The position numbers and the translations under genes are program-made. The notes beneath the pieces are model-generated. The model made no database searches and was not told the origin of the DNA. It saw only the letters and a program-made list of their open reading frames with translations. A stretch of DNA of 64,000 bases from Epiperipatus broadwayi (lineage: Eukaryota; Onychophora; Udeonychophora; Euonychophora; Peripatidae): contig JAQFVV010000185.1 in assembly GCA_028023455.1 (NCBI GenBank), positions 2,309,239 through 2,373,238 of the forward strand. The letters run 5' to 3'. Positions 48,401-61,499 of this stretch are shown here, one piece after another (position 1 is the stretch's first letter; every line of letters starts with the position of its first letter).

Positions 48401-51264
48401 AATAATAGATATGTTTTAGTTTTTAATCAATTGAGATAAAACTTCTTTATCAAATCATTATCATATATTGTTGGATGTTTCACCAAGTTACTGTACAATC
48501 ATTTCTAAAGATCACTTTCATATCACTTTCATAAAAGTGATCCTACTACCCACCTTAAATCATCATTAGTGTTTATTCTAAATATCTTTGACTTATTACC
48601 ACCAGCAATGATATTTATTTTTATTTATAAACATTACTTCCAAATTACCACATATTCTTGAAATGCATGTGTAAGATTTAAAGTTTATATTTGTGCTAGA
48701 GATATCTAGTTTAATCATTAATAAATGAATCATTACTGTATTTATCTAAAGAGCATTCATGTCAAAATTGTGGGTGATGGAAGTTTGACACTTGTAAATC
48801 AAAATGTAATATTTTTTTTCTTATATTCTATCATGTACAGACTGTATAATGCAATAAAATTTGTGGACAAACAACTATTTTAAACGTTAAGGCTTAGGTG
48901 ATCAAATATCTTAACTAAATTGATTAAAGCAATATACAAATTATATTTTGGGTTTTTACATTTTTCTTATATTTACTTGGAAATTAAAAACCTAATCTAT
49001 AGTGCTTTTTTATTCTCTAAAACTACACTATTTGTTTATAGATAGAATTACACTATTTAACAAAATCATCAAAATATCTTAAATTTAATAAATCGTAATA
49101 ATATTTCACAACAATTCTTGAAGTCTTTTTTTATTTTATTTGGGAAGTGGGTGGGATTTATCCATAAGGACATAAGAGAACGATTAAGATGAAATGATAC
49201 AACTTTATGAGTACATGTAGTTTTAAAAACAATTCTAATTGTTTTGAAGTTACGTTATATGAAGCTCTTAAAATACCAATATGTTTTATTGACATTGCAT
49301 TTTGAATAATAGATACATCAAATATTTCTTATTTGATCAGTGAATTCTTTTCAAATTATTACAAAGTTATTTATAAAATTAAGATTGCTTTCAAACTATC
49401 ATAAATTACTATCCATAACATTCTTATTCTTATTGATGAACTTTAGTTCATTTACTTTCTGTATATTACATATGTTTATATTAACCATAGCCTATCTTAT
49501 TACGATTTTTTACTTTTTTTTTCTTTTTTTTCTAAAATCATATTTTTCTTAAAAATCTATATGAAACTAAAAGATTCCAGATAATTTATTTTTTCTACTA
49601 CATAATTGTCATGTATATCCAAGTTTTAAATCTTTACATGGTCTCAATTTTATAGCAGTATAAACAATTTATAAATCAGAAGGTTATATAATGTTTACAG
49701 ATTCTTCTAATCATGTTTTAAAGTATAAATCAAGCAGATCAGTAGCATTTTCACTACAGTTTTATTCATATTATTATTTTTATCTTCATCAGTAAAATCA
49801 TCTACCGCTTTGGAACTGATATTATTTCAAGATCTGAAACTTCTTTTATTATCACAATATTTATTCAAAGTTGCTGATAATTCTTCCAGTAGAAGGTTTA
49901 AGCATTTTATTGGTATTTATATTTAAAAAATATTATCAGCAAAATAATATCAAAACACAAAATAAAAAATATTTTTATACCACATATTGTTGATTCTACA
50001 AGTACCTTTTTTTAGTAACTGAACCCAAAAAAATATTTTTAAACCATTTGTTGGCAAAAATCTTATTATGCAATAATATCAATAATTATGCGCTTTTAAT
50101 ACTCGTTAAAGAAGTTATATTTATTAATAATTTATTTAAAGCTTAGGCTTTCAAAGCTCTATGGCTTCATACAATAATATTGAGATGCACTTTATGTATG
50201 TAACCAATGATTCCTTTAGTTAAATGTTATTCAAAACTTAGGGAAGAAACCATTCACTAGACTACAAAAATGTTTTGAAATTCAATTAAAACATTGTCCA
50301 TTTAGTGTATCTAAATAGCCAAATATTTTAAATTATTTTTAGGACGAACATATAGCAATGCATATTAGTACTAATTACTTCATTAACCATTGTATTTTTA
50401 ACAGTAAAATATATAATTTGACAAAAGATTTGGATAATTTGCAGACTAAACATTTAAACATTAAGATTTTTTAATACAAAAATAAACCCCAAATTATATA
50501 GTTTACATCAAAGTTATTGTAAATAAATGAATTAGAGCACAATTGTTTTATTAAAAATGTGTTTTCTTAAGTAGAATAGTGAAAAATAATGTGTAAAACC
50601 TGACCAAAATACCATTTATTTATGTTCTTTCTGTCATAAAGCCATACAGAGATATTAATGTATTGAATTTGGAAATAACGTTATAGAATAAAATGTTAGA
50701 TCAAAAAGACATCTTATAGAAAACATATTTTGGAATTATTTGCAACCTGACAAAGTATGATTTTAAGTATCTCTGCTCTACTTTAATTAAAATATTTGTG
50801 CAAGTTACATTTTGCAAAATTTACATCAAAATAATGAATAACTTTCAAAGACAACATTTTGACAATTGCTTTAACTAAAATACATTTTAAACTTTCATTT
50901 TTATTTTTTAAGAATTTCTATAGTGACTGCGTCTTTAACTTTGTTGATTTTTTTTAATGGCGTAAATTTTATTATTAACATTTTACAGTTAAGTAAAATG
51001 AATTGGAGTTTTTTTGGCATAAAATTCACTTAAATGGATTTGGAAATTACCCTCCCCTAACAATTCTTGATTTAAAAAAAAAATCCGTACTTTTTATCTT
51101 TATTGGTTTTTAAAATTTTGGTACTTGATTATTAGTCCTGCAATAAAGAAGTGATATGAGACTTTTCACGTCTGCAATAAATGTGTAATCTTGTAATGAT
51201 ATCATGTTGAAAGAAAATAAACCCTGCAATGTCTATTGAAAAAACGTCTGAAAAGGTGATTTAG
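48401..51264. other. Gene-free stretch
   Basis: No supported coding region or structured repeat. Open frames here are T-rich and hydrophobic by composition. Confidence 0.5.
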
Positions 51265-51475
51265 ATTTTTCAAAACATGCTTTGATTGTTATTAATTTGC
51301 ATTATTTATATTTTTCAGTGATTTCTTTTTCAAAGCATACTTTGATTGTTATTATTTTGCTTTATTTAGAGTTTTCAGTTGCAAAATCGTTGTCTTTTTC
51401 AAAACGTGCTTGGAAAATATCTGTTTTATTTTTTTTTTTTTGCTTTTGTTTTTTAGAAAACATACTTTGATTAAT
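51265..51475 (+). repeat. Degenerate tandem repeat, about 60-70-bp units
   Basis: TTTTTCAAAACATGCTTTGA and variants start near 51267, 51328, 51398 and 51453, each followed by a T-rich ATTATTTTGC-like tail. Confidence 0.75.
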
Positions 51476-51675
51476 CTTTTTTGTGTGTGCTCAGTTCCTT
51501 TGATTTAAATTTTATGAGATCAATTAGGTTTTATATTTTGATTTTGTTTTTATAATTTCATAAGTAATGTTTGTGGAGTTTTTTTTTTGTATTTGGAAAT
51601 ATGACAATTTTGAAGCTGCCCACAACTAAATTGAATGCCTTCATTGTTTTATTGCTCTGTTTGGGGTATTTAACA

Positions 51676-52050
51676 AAAAAGTATAGATTGGTAAATATTT
51701 TTCTACATTTTTTTTTCACCTGCAGTAATTAATAAAAGTCTTATAATTTATATTTATTTACTCTTCTGAATTATTTGATTTATTTTGTTTACTTTTTTTT
51801 TTCTTTTGCTGTGTATATTTACAAAAAAGATATAGGTTGATTAAAATTTATCTAAAGTTTAAGCGGTAATGAAATTTTTATAATTTCTTTATTGTTACCA
51901 AGAATTCTATGATTTGTTTTGTGAATTTGCATAAAAAAGTATAAGTTGATGAATATTTTTTTCTCCAGTTTTCCCCCCTGCATGAAAAGCACTAATAAAA
52001 CTCTTATAATTTATATTTTTTATTCCGAATTATTTGTTTTGTTTACTTTT
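51676..52050 (+). repeat. Degenerate tandem repeat, three units of about 110-140 bp
   Basis: Units start at AAAAAAGTATAGATTGGTAA (51676), AAAAAAGATATAGGTTGATT (51823) and AAAAAAGTATAAGTTGATGA (51933). Units one and three both continue with CCTGCA, AATAAAA(G/C)TCTTATAATTTA and GAATTATTTG. Confidence 0.78.
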
Positions 52051-52214
52051 TTTTTTTTTTACAAAAAATTTTTGTTTCTTAGTATTTTTCTGGAAAAAAT
52101 CTCAACACACTTTGTAATCATTTTAATGGAAAAATGTCCACTTTGGATGTCCATTTTCTGTGGTAATGTGAAATTTGAATTGGGTTTTTTTTTAACATGA
52201 TTAATTATAGTTTA

Positions 52215-52640
52215 AGTAGCGTACATGTATATTTCATCTGTTTTTGTAAGTAAATATTATTTAAACACAATTATAATTTAGTGGTTGTGTTATTGTAAAG
52301 TAACATTAAGGAGTTAATTCAATCTATTTTCACCGGTCCGAAAAAATAGACTTTTTCCAATCTAAAAGTTATGGTTTGCAATGTTGCATTTAATTACATC
52401 TAGATTTTCTTCAATTTCGTTGTTTGAACATGATCAACTCCTCTTATTTATTACAGTAGTAAGTAGCATATATGTATATTTTCTCTGTTTTTGTAAGTCA
52501 ATATTATTTAAACACAATTCTAATTTAGTGATTGTATGTAAAGTAAGATTGGGGAGTTGATTCAATCTATTTTCACCAGGATATAGTCTTTAAGATATAA
52601 AATTTATGGTTTAAAATGTTGTTTGAATATTACTGCCAAA
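52215..52640 (+). repeat. Tandem duplication, about 243-bp units
   Basis: AGTAGCGTACATGTATATTT (52215) recurs as AGTAGCATATATGTATATTT (52458). Both continue with CTGTTTTTGTAAGT, AATATTATTTAAACACAATT and GGAGTT.ATTCAATCTATTTTCACC. Confidence 0.9.
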
Positions 52641-52671
52641 AATCATACATATATTTACAATTTTTTAGTGT

Positions 52672-52895
52672 GTGTCAATTAGACTTGTTATAACTTTTCA
52701 TATTCGTGTCAACCTGCTGATACCTTTGTAAATATCATGTACAAGATCATCCATGTAGATGTTACTCCCCCCCCTCAAAAAAAATCTGGTCAAAAATAAC
52801 ATGTACAACATTTGTGTACATATTATTTTGGTCAGATTACAAGATTTACCAAGTTATCAGTGGATTGATACGAATCGGTCTAATAGCATATTGCA
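52672..52895. mobile_element. Fold-back element with imperfect inverted repeats
   Basis: Outer arms: ATTAGAC, ATTCGTGTCAACCTGCTGATA and CCTTTGTAAAT on the left pair with ATTTACCAAG, TTATCAGTGGATTGATACGAAT and GTCTAAT on the right. Inner arms: TCTGGTCAAAAATAACATGTACA pairs with TGTGTACATATTATTTTGGTCAGA (given here as two short arms). No coding capacity. Confidence 0.75.
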
Positions 52896-53441
52896 GCGCT
52901 AATACTCAAGCACCAATTTTTTTTTCCTCGATTTATTATTTTGTTTATATTTTAATATCTTAGTATGACATGTTGATTATGTCATAATAATAATAAAATA
53001 ACATTTCAAGTTGCAAACAGAAAAAATTCAAACAACTTGATTATTACATTATCAATTTTATAAATAACTAGAATATCATTAGAAAAATTATCAGAAAAAG
53101 ATGGATGTTTAAAATTATTTAACAACAATAATACTCATATGCATATTACGGAGATTGTGGATTCATTCTAGTATTCAAAAAGCAAAGCAAACTTTAAAAC
53201 TCTGGCTTAGTTTAAAACAATACATTATTTTATGTTATTTTTTATTATTATTACTGAATTTTATTTTTCAAGTAAAACTTTTAATTTTTTTACAATAATA
53301 TATTTAGCATAAAATATTAATACAAGACTTAAAATATCTTTCTTTTTTTTAATTGTTTTTACTTTCTCATCATCAAAATCTTAGATATAAAAAAAAACTA
53401 AATTCTTTAATTTTATTTGCAGTTATGTTGTGGGTTTGTTT

Positions 53442-53530
53442 TCATCATCTAGCTAAATTGATAAATATCTTTAGAAAAATGAAAACTTTATTTATACTTT
53501 TTCAAATAAGTCAACTGTTAGTAATAAATA
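53442..53530 (+). repeat. Long-TIR family, partial arm (copy 3)
   Basis: CATCATCTAGCTAAATTGAT, then ATCTTTAGAAAAATGAAAAC, TTTATT and CTGTTAGTAATAAA follow the arm of the 33.0 and 56.0-kb elements in order. The opposite arm is not recognizable. Confidence 0.45.
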
Positions 53531-54099
53531 CAAAACTTCAGATAGTTATTAATATTTAATTGTTGCAGATCTAGAAAAAAATATTCGAATTAGATATTAT
53601 TTTTATAAAAAAATCATTGTAACCAAAATCATTTTAAAATGTCCAACTTACCTTAAATATTTAAATATTGTTTTCTAAATAAAGTAATTTTTTTAAAAAT
53701 ATAAATCTTTTTAAACTTTTCTCTCTCTTTTTATTTTAGCTTTTTTAAAGATTTGTCATGTATAAATATTTAAATATATATATATATGTAAACAATATTG
53801 TAAGTTTAAAAAAAGATGTTAATGGATAAATATTGTGCTATATAAGTGATTTCCTTGACCGGCATTAGAATATGGAGATATTTTTGGTGAAATTTCTAAT
53901 TTAAGCAGACATTAAACAAACTTAATATCCCATCAGTTTGTTTATATTCACAATTGCTAAAAAAATTATGCTATTCATGATAATTCAAAAGATAATCCAC
54001 TTATATTTTTATTTTGTAAAATCAAATAATTAATTTGGTTTAGCAAAAAATGTTTAGAAAATGTAAAAAAGTATATGTTTTTTAACTATATTTAAATCT

Positions 54100-55100
54100 A
54101 GTAAAAAGGATCTTCCAAGAATAATTACTAACATCACAATTATTTGCAGTTCATATAGACTTGCTAATCAAAAATATGGCAAGGCAGATAATTTTTCTAC
54201 TTCATCTAGGAAGTATATCAGTTCATGATATCTTAATAATGTTCTATGTATTAATAATATTGGACTTGTTCTTAATGTATTAAGCAATTGTCATACAGTA
54301 TCGGATCCACAATGCAGTATAATAAATCAATCTTGTGGTAACTCTAGAAATAAAATGAAACCACTTTCATCAAAATTGTTGTACTTATCAAAGTATAACT
54401 AATTAATGACTTTTTAGGAGTGACCTTTGTGTATTATGACTTTTGAATGTTACTTCTAAATATCACAATAGTTTAAATATATAGTTATAATTATACCATT
54501 TGTCCAGAGCATGTTTTCATATCTGCTAACAATAAACAACTTTTTACTCAATATCATGTGGTTTGTCTAATTTTAAGCTACCTCAAAACATTCTCATTTT
54601 ACATAAAAGCCAGGACATTTGTAGCAACTCTAAAACAACATCCTAATTGAAGCCCACCAATTAATTTGATAAATTTACTGCTATATTCTGGAAAATCTTT
54701 TATTATTGATTATGACTTCTAATACCTGATTTAATAAATCAATTAAACATAAAGTCACTAGACATAATCTTCTATATATTTTTGAAAAATTTGTATAGAA
54801 TCACAAATCTTGGAATACAATAATCATATATAAGATTCTATTCAAATTGCAAAACTCTGTGAATACCAGACTTGGTTAAAATTTTTATTTAATTTACTTT
54901 CAGGTACATGAATTTTATAATATTCAGCTAGAGAATATCTGCACATTTTCTAATCATTTCCTTACTTTGCAATCCTAATAATATTTGCTTTCTGGTAGGA
55001 CAATCTACCTCAAGAAGATGGTCCAAATATATAGTTATAAATCCTATAATTTGTCACTTCTAATGTATAAGCTGGAATATATTTAGCTAGTTTATAATCC
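54100..55100 (-). pseudogene. Unidentified decayed coding sequence
   Basis: The minus strand reads in a protein-like way across frameshifts. Near 55080-55030 it gives IPAYTLEVTNYRIYNYIFG. After a one-base shift, 55026-54930 give DHLLEVDCPTRKQILLGLQS followed by KEMIRKCADIL, and then YYKIHVPESK. Further down come SGIHRVLQFE, DYCIPRFVILYKFF and GGLQLGCC. Amino-acid composition is much more balanced than random frames here, which suggests an old transposon or retrogene. I do not recognize the family. Boundaries are rough. Confidence 0.4.
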
Positions 55101-55914
55101 TTAATCATTGTTAATAAAAATACATTATGTTGAAAAAACCTAGAAAGAATAGTTTTATCACTTATAAAAATGCTACCAAGTATCTTCTGAATAGCATTGC
55201 AAGGAAAACAATATTATAAGGCTTATTTACAAGTTGCAAAATCACATACTCTGAAATAAATAATTTTTAAAAAAATCTCTACAAGTCATAAAAATATCAA
55301 CAAAGTTTAAATAAAGAATATTACAAAAAAGAGAAAAGAAAAGAAAACACAAGGAAAGAGACATGTTTAAGAACATTAAAAAAAATGAAACAATTGTGTA
55401 AATAAAGAATAATAAAAAACTTAAGTAAAAGAAAATTAGCTTCTTTATTATCCAGCAAAGAATGAAATTTCTTTATTCACATTGCCTTGGAAATTTATAA
55501 GCTTGAAAAGTAAAACAATTAAAATACACCTAAACCTCACTTTGCAATTGGCTACTTAGCAATATTTCACAATAGTGATCATCATCAATTTGTACTCACT
55601 ACTCTGACTTACAATCGATTATTTACTATAATAATAGAGAAAAAAAAATTATTTTTTTTTTGGGGGGGGCAGCCATCTTCAATTTTGCATCATGGATGAC
55701 ATCAGAGAATAAGTATTTTAAAAGCATTTTACCCAAAAGCAAAAGTACATTACTGTAATATGTATATATGTAATGACTTTGCTGAAATTGTATAGCATGT
55801 ACAATATTTTATTCATAAAACACAATGTTAGTGCTGTATTTAGTATTTTGATTATAGAAGTATAAACTTAAAGTATATATAATTAATGAATCTATAATAC
55901 TATATACTGTACAT

Positions 55915-56111
55915 ATAAGTGTTCAATGTCTTTAGAAAAATTAAACTTTATTTAAATATAGTGTACAGTACTTGGATTATTTAAATAAAGTTTAATTTTC
56001 TAAAGACATTCAACACTTATATTAGATGATGAAATAGACCAATATATAAATACGGTACAGTACAACTAAAATAGTATCATCACAAACTTTCAGGAAAACA
56101 CTAAATATGAA
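55915..56111. mobile_element. Long-TIR family, short deletion derivative (copy 4)
   Basis: A near-perfect hairpin (55915-55958 with 55978-56020) formed by ATAAGTGTTCAATGTCTTTA plus GAAAAATTAAACTTTATTTA and its inverse. The family tail TTAGATGATGAAATAGACCA to ATCATCACAAACTTTCAGGA follows. The tRNA-like core is absent and a 19-base spacer replaces it. Confidence 0.8.
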
Positions 56112-58200
56112 TATTAAACTGTGTGTGTGTTCCTTAGTTATCATATATTATTTTTAGAAAGCCTGGTTATTTATGTAAAAATAGTTATTTATTTTGTAAC
56201 TTCATTAAAAATGTTGTTTACACCAAGTGGTTTCAAATCAAAAAAAAAAAAACAACATGTTAAAATGCTAATGTTGAATTAGAAAAAAGTTTAAAATGAA
56301 AAACAGATTGCATTTAAAATAAGTGTTAATAAATAATTTTTTTAATATATACTTTATTCCTAAGTTAGTGTAATTTTTTAGCTTTAGGAACTGACCATTT
56401 TTTTCCCATAGACCCCCATTATAAATATGTATTCTGTATATGATATTCTTCTTTAAGGGTGAGTTTTGGAAAACCAATTGCCATCGCTAAGAGGGGTAAA
56501 GGTCTATATTGATATTCTTTCATGTAAAATATGGATTTACTGATTGAGATTAATTACATATTCTAAATGGTGGTTTCTGCTTTTAACTTACTTAGATAAA
56601 GCATTTAATTACATAATTACTCTTAACTAAATTATTTTTATGAGCTATTGTTCTGTTAAATGTATTCTCTGAAAATGAGACATGATATATTTATTGAAAT
56701 AACATAAAGGTCTGAAAAGTCTCTCTTAAGAACAATTTTTAATATTCTGCTAATACTAAGGCAGTAATGCAAGACATGTCACTATATTTGCCTGTTAAAT
56801 GAGATGATAATTAATCTTGCAGTTGTGAAGATGATAGACATTTTAAAAAAATTCTTTAGTTTATCTTGAACTTCTTTGAAATACAGGACTGAGCATAGGA
56901 TGAAAAGGAAAAATAATAATTTAGATAAGAAATAAAAATTTTCAGAAAAAAGTTTTCTGCAAAAATGATTATAAAATATCTTTGCATGAGAGAATACCAG
57001 ATCAAACTTCTTTTACAAGGTTTTCATCCACACACTAAAGTAGCTATGTAAAAAAGAAAGAAGGAAATAAATAATATAAGGAAAAGTATCCAGATCAAAG
57101 TGAATTCCCCCCCCTAAAAGTATCAAGCTATGTAATTTTTTCATTCTTATTTTTACCAGCAAGAGATATAATTATTTTAAAGAAAAAAGAATATTTTTTT
57201 AGATAAAGTTGTAATAATAGATACAAAACACCCTAAAACATTTAGAAACAAAATGGATATTATACACATAATAGATGAAATTTTTTTACCAACTAACATT
57301 TATTCAAACCCATGATCACTAATGTGATTTCACTCAAATTTATGACATGATTCACTATTATAAAATGATAACTAGATAATTAAAAGCAAAAAATACATTA
57401 ATGTAATGATGTACATAGAAAGATGTAAGTCATAAAATGCAAAGCTGCTTTAAGAGTTTTTTTTTTTTTCTGTTACATATAGATTTGTATTTTTTTCATC
57501 TCTAGTATGGTATGAAATTACAGAATATATTATGTAAACCACTTCTCTTTTTGTTTAAAACCTAGTAGTCTTTTCTTACTCTATTTTATGTATGTGTTAC
57601 TAAAACTGTTTTGTAAATTTATAGTTCAATAAAGCGTTTTGAAACTAATATTAATATTCTCAAAATAATTTTAGTATTTTGTTTTCTCCTGATATATCCT
57701 TTTAATTTTATTTATCTTCTTAACGTAATTTTTTTTGTACGCTAAAACTTTCTTATTCAATTATTAATATTTATTACAACTTGTATACATCTGTTTATAG
57801 ATTGACTGATATTTTTCCAATCTTGAATAATATTAATTATATGATCGTTTTATATGGAATATAAGCATGTCGTAGTTCATAAATTGAATTCAATCTAGTT
57901 AAATGAATTTTCTCCGACATGAATACATACCGAAATATATATCACTGAATTCATGCTTAAATATTACATAAGAAGTGTAAATACTGTAAATATTTTTTTC
58001 TTTTATTATGTTCATAATATTTTAAGTGTAGTTGAACATTTCTTTCTCTCATTCCAAACCTAATTAAATATAGCTAGTACACACACCCTGGATACAATGC
58101 CATTTTTTGAGCTAATAGTGGATAAATACTGGGACTAACATCTAAGAATCTAGGGAGGTATTTAAACCTGACCTACAAATGTTTCTCGTTTTAGAGATTT
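56112..58200. other. Gene-free stretch
   Basis: No recognizable gene. A C9 run followed by CTAAAAG lies at about 57107-57116. Confidence 0.5.
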
Positions 58201-58246
58201 TCCCTAATCTGCAGTATGGCAGCTATGTTTTAAATAAATATCTATC

Positions 58247-58369
58247 ATGACAAAGAATAGTAGCATTCAATACTCAGACATGTTTGATGGAAGTGGTGAT
58301 CAGAAAATATCGCTGGATATCCAATCTGACTTCACTGAGTCTAAAGATAATCAATGTAACTATTTTTAA
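58247..58369 (+). CDS. Candidate 5' coding exon, unknown protein
   Basis: ATG at 58247 (A at -3) opens a 40-codon frame, MTKNSSIQYSDMFDGSGDQK then SLDIQSDFTESKDNQ. A good-looking donor AAT/GTAACT follows at 58356, so the exon could end at 58355 and only about 36 codons would be coding. Upstream, CCCTAATCTGCAG ending at 58214 is a possible acceptor, and an in-frame stop lies between it and the ATG. Ser/Asp-rich, low-Phe/Ile composition is unlike random frames in this window. No domain can be recognized from so few residues, and no partner exon is identified. Confidence 0.3.
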   Translation: MTKNSSIQYSDMFDGSGDQKISLDIQSDFTESKDNQCNYF

Positions 58370-60182
58370 TACCCACTAGCCCCAGAGTTTAAATTTTCAT
58401 ATATTCTTATATAGAACGTTATAAATCTAAAAAAGGGAAGACAAATCTAAGTCCTGTTTCAATCAGGTGACAAACAGATTGATGAACAACTTATTATATA
58501 TATATATATAGTAATTATAAAAGTTGTCTTTTATCGTTTTGTTTTTGTGTGTTTAGAATAACTGCAATCTTTTGTAACTAGTTTTTACGAATCATAAGTG
58601 AAGAACTTTTTAATCATCAGTCTTATCAATATTCCGTGATGTTTTATTCTCTAGAATCTAAATAAAAAACAAATACATTCATTATTTACTAACTAATATA
58701 AAAAAGATAATTATAAACAATTCCAAGTTTTTCCTATTGTAAGAATCAAGTCATGAGCATGATATGCAGATTCACTAACGACTATACTATAAAAATTTTA
58801 TAGACACACACTGAGCATTATCTGGATTGCTTATTTAGATAGTAATCATTTTCAAAGTATAAAAAATAAAACATCACATAACATTTACAAGTCAGAGGTT
58901 TAATAATTATTAATTTTGATATTATAATTTGAAAACACGGTATATATATGCACACACACACATATTATATGCATCCAATAGCTGCCATATTCTAAAGCTA
59001 AATCAAAGCGTTGCCGTAGTTATTGCTTAAGTTTCAAATTTATATGATGTTTAGCTTATAAAAAATATTCAGATTATTCCCTTTTTCCTTATCCTATTAG
59101 TAATTGGTTAGTGCCTTAACATTAGTTGTACTTTATTCGTTTTCGGGGAATATTTTGCACGATAATTTATTTAACTTTATTTCGGAATAAACATTTGCTT
59201 AGCCAACGTTCAAAATGTTAAGACAAACTTATAAAAATAATAAATGAATTTCTTATATTCATCATAAATATTCTTAAAAGTATGTTATGAAATTTATGAA
59301 ATTACATATATACATCAGAGTAACAATTAAGTAACAAAAAATATCTTTAAATAACAAGTAATAAATAAACTCATTTGATTACTGTATATCAATATGATTA
59401 CTTATCTTTCAAAGCAACCTTTATTACTAAAGATTACATAGAAGTTTTTTGGGTCTACTTACCCGATGTGATTACAAAGCATTCAATGTACAAAAGAAAA
59501 CCAAAACAATTATAATCTTGTTTACAAAAGGACACACTCAAGACAACAATTACGTCCACAAAAGGGTTATTATAATCTTGCCCAATGTGTATCTGTTCGT
59601 GGGTCTACATGGCCCAGCTGGCAAGAAGTTATCCATAGCCCAATGATCCCACCCCTGGGGCTCTGAAGCGAAGACTCAAGCTTCAGCTGAATACTTATTC
59701 AGAGACAAAAAGCATACTTAAAAAAATAAAATCACAAATGAATGAGCTCATATCTGAAAGTAAATTGTAAAACTTATTTAAAAGATAGATAGGAGAAGAT
59801 TATAAAATATATGTTTATCTAGAAATTAAAGAGTATATTGTAACTAAATAAAAGCATGTATATGTATATATGTAATATGGTTTATCAAAAATGCAGACCT
59901 ATGAACAGTACATTTATAGTATCTAAATAATATATATGTATATATAAAGAAATTCTATAACAATTGTTTTTAGTTATTTGGAACTGAAAACTCTTAAAAA
60001 TAATCGTTTCTTCAACCACAATTAGGGTTTTTATATTCAACTTGAACTAACATATGGTGAATCCAGAAGTTATGTTTTTTTGCATTAGAATACATTTTAC
60101 AATTATTTGAAATATCACTTTAATATTTGAAAATAGAATCATATTTATTAAATATAGATCTTCTACAATATATTTTGGTAGG
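58370..60182. other. Gene-free stretch
   Basis: 59450-59700 is less AT-rich and contains a loose duplication (AATTATAATCTTG near 59506 and TTATTATAATCTTG near 59567). It has a 65-codon open frame of unclear meaning. Nothing is recognized. Confidence 0.45.
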
Positions 60183-60752
60183 TGTGAGTTTTCAAATAAA
60201 CCAAGATGGCGAAATGTACAATTTCAAGGGCCTCTAATCTACTGAAGATATGTTACTTGTTAAATTAAAACAAAATGAATAAATCGATTGTTAAATTTAG
60301 AAAAAAGAATAAATTCCGATAAATTTTACTAAGAAACGGAGACGCTCTTAACATTGTCTTTCTTTTGTTAAATTGTCATAATAATAAAAATGTAGGGCCT
60401 TCCTGTTACAGAATGTGATGCCGTGGAAAATTTCGAAAGATATGGAATCATGTACTCCCGAAAAGTGTGTGTTAGTGGGCCAATATGATTACATACCGCG
60501 GAGATGAATAAATAATAAATGTTGCATTTATATATTTAATAAGTTAATCCAAAAAAAGAAAATAAACTGTAAATATGATAATTAATTTTTCCACAATGAT
60601 TTCTTTTTTAAAAATAACAGTAATATAAAATAAAATGTAATTATTAAATATGACTTGTAGGCATTTTTTGTAAACATTTTTTTTGGAGCCCTCCGAATCT
60701 ATAGATTTATCAAAAATAGGAGCTGGCATCTTGGTTTATTTGAAAACTCACA
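60183..60752. mobile_element. 570-bp non-autonomous DNA-transposon-like element, 26-bp TIRs
   Basis: TGTGAGTTTTCAAATAAACC followed by AAGATG (60183-60208) is exactly inverted at 60727-60752. The interior is less AT-rich than the flanks and has no transposase frame. I see no clear target site duplication. The terminal sequence does not match any family I can name with confidence. Confidence 0.82.
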
Positions 60753-60933
60753 ATTATCTATATGTTTGTTTACTTGAAAATCACTTGTAAAAAAATCAAC
60801 TTTTATCTTCAAAAGAAAAAGTGTCATACTTTTTTTTTAAAGTGAACCTTTTACAATCAATATTTGTTTTTATTTCAATTTTAAATGACAGCTAAAATAC
60901 TTATTTAATGTAAGCTACGTTTGATCTAAAGTT

Positions 60934-60972
<39 letters not shown>
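60934..60972. repeat. Compound microsatellite (TA)n(TG)n
   Basis: A TA run passes into a TG run at about 60952. Confidence 0.95.
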
Positions 60973-61499
60973 AAATAATTAATTTATTGATGTATATAAC
61001 TGTAATCTTATGAAAAGATAAGCTGAAAGTTGCTGAGGATTTTTTCATATTTCCAACTGATAATGAACTTTAGTTTTTGAACATTAATTAACAAATCAAA
61101 GTCTCTAACTCTTATAATCAATGTTCTTTTAAACTGTATTCTTTTGTCTAAATAATGAATCCATATTTTGTGCAACAATTTAGTAACAACAAATCACTAC
61201 AGGACCATTAATATTATATTCCAATAAATTTTGATGAAAGTCTGCTATTTGTACCAAAGCATATATCAAATCTTTCAAAAATAAAAAGTTGACTTTTTAA
61301 TAGTATTGCTGTAATAAAAGCTTTCCTTTTCTGAATTTGTTTTATTCTAAGATTGAGCATTAGTAGCATAATTGATGAAAAATTTTAACAACTTTAGCCT
61401 TTTATAGATACAATGACAAATTCCAATTGTGGATGATATATATGTTCATTAGTTAATATTTGGAAATAAAGATTTTGGAAAAAATAAGATGTTTATGCA

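Noticed and set aside
55640-55675. Run of T followed by G8 as a G-quadruplex or regulatory site
   Set aside because: Single homopolymer junction; similar A/T-to-G/C junctions at 47.5, 52.8 and 57.1 kb look like simple homopolymers or base-calling effects.
59449-59646. 65-codon ORF in a less AT-rich patch
   Set aside because: No motif; it includes a partial internal duplication and ends without any continuing frame.
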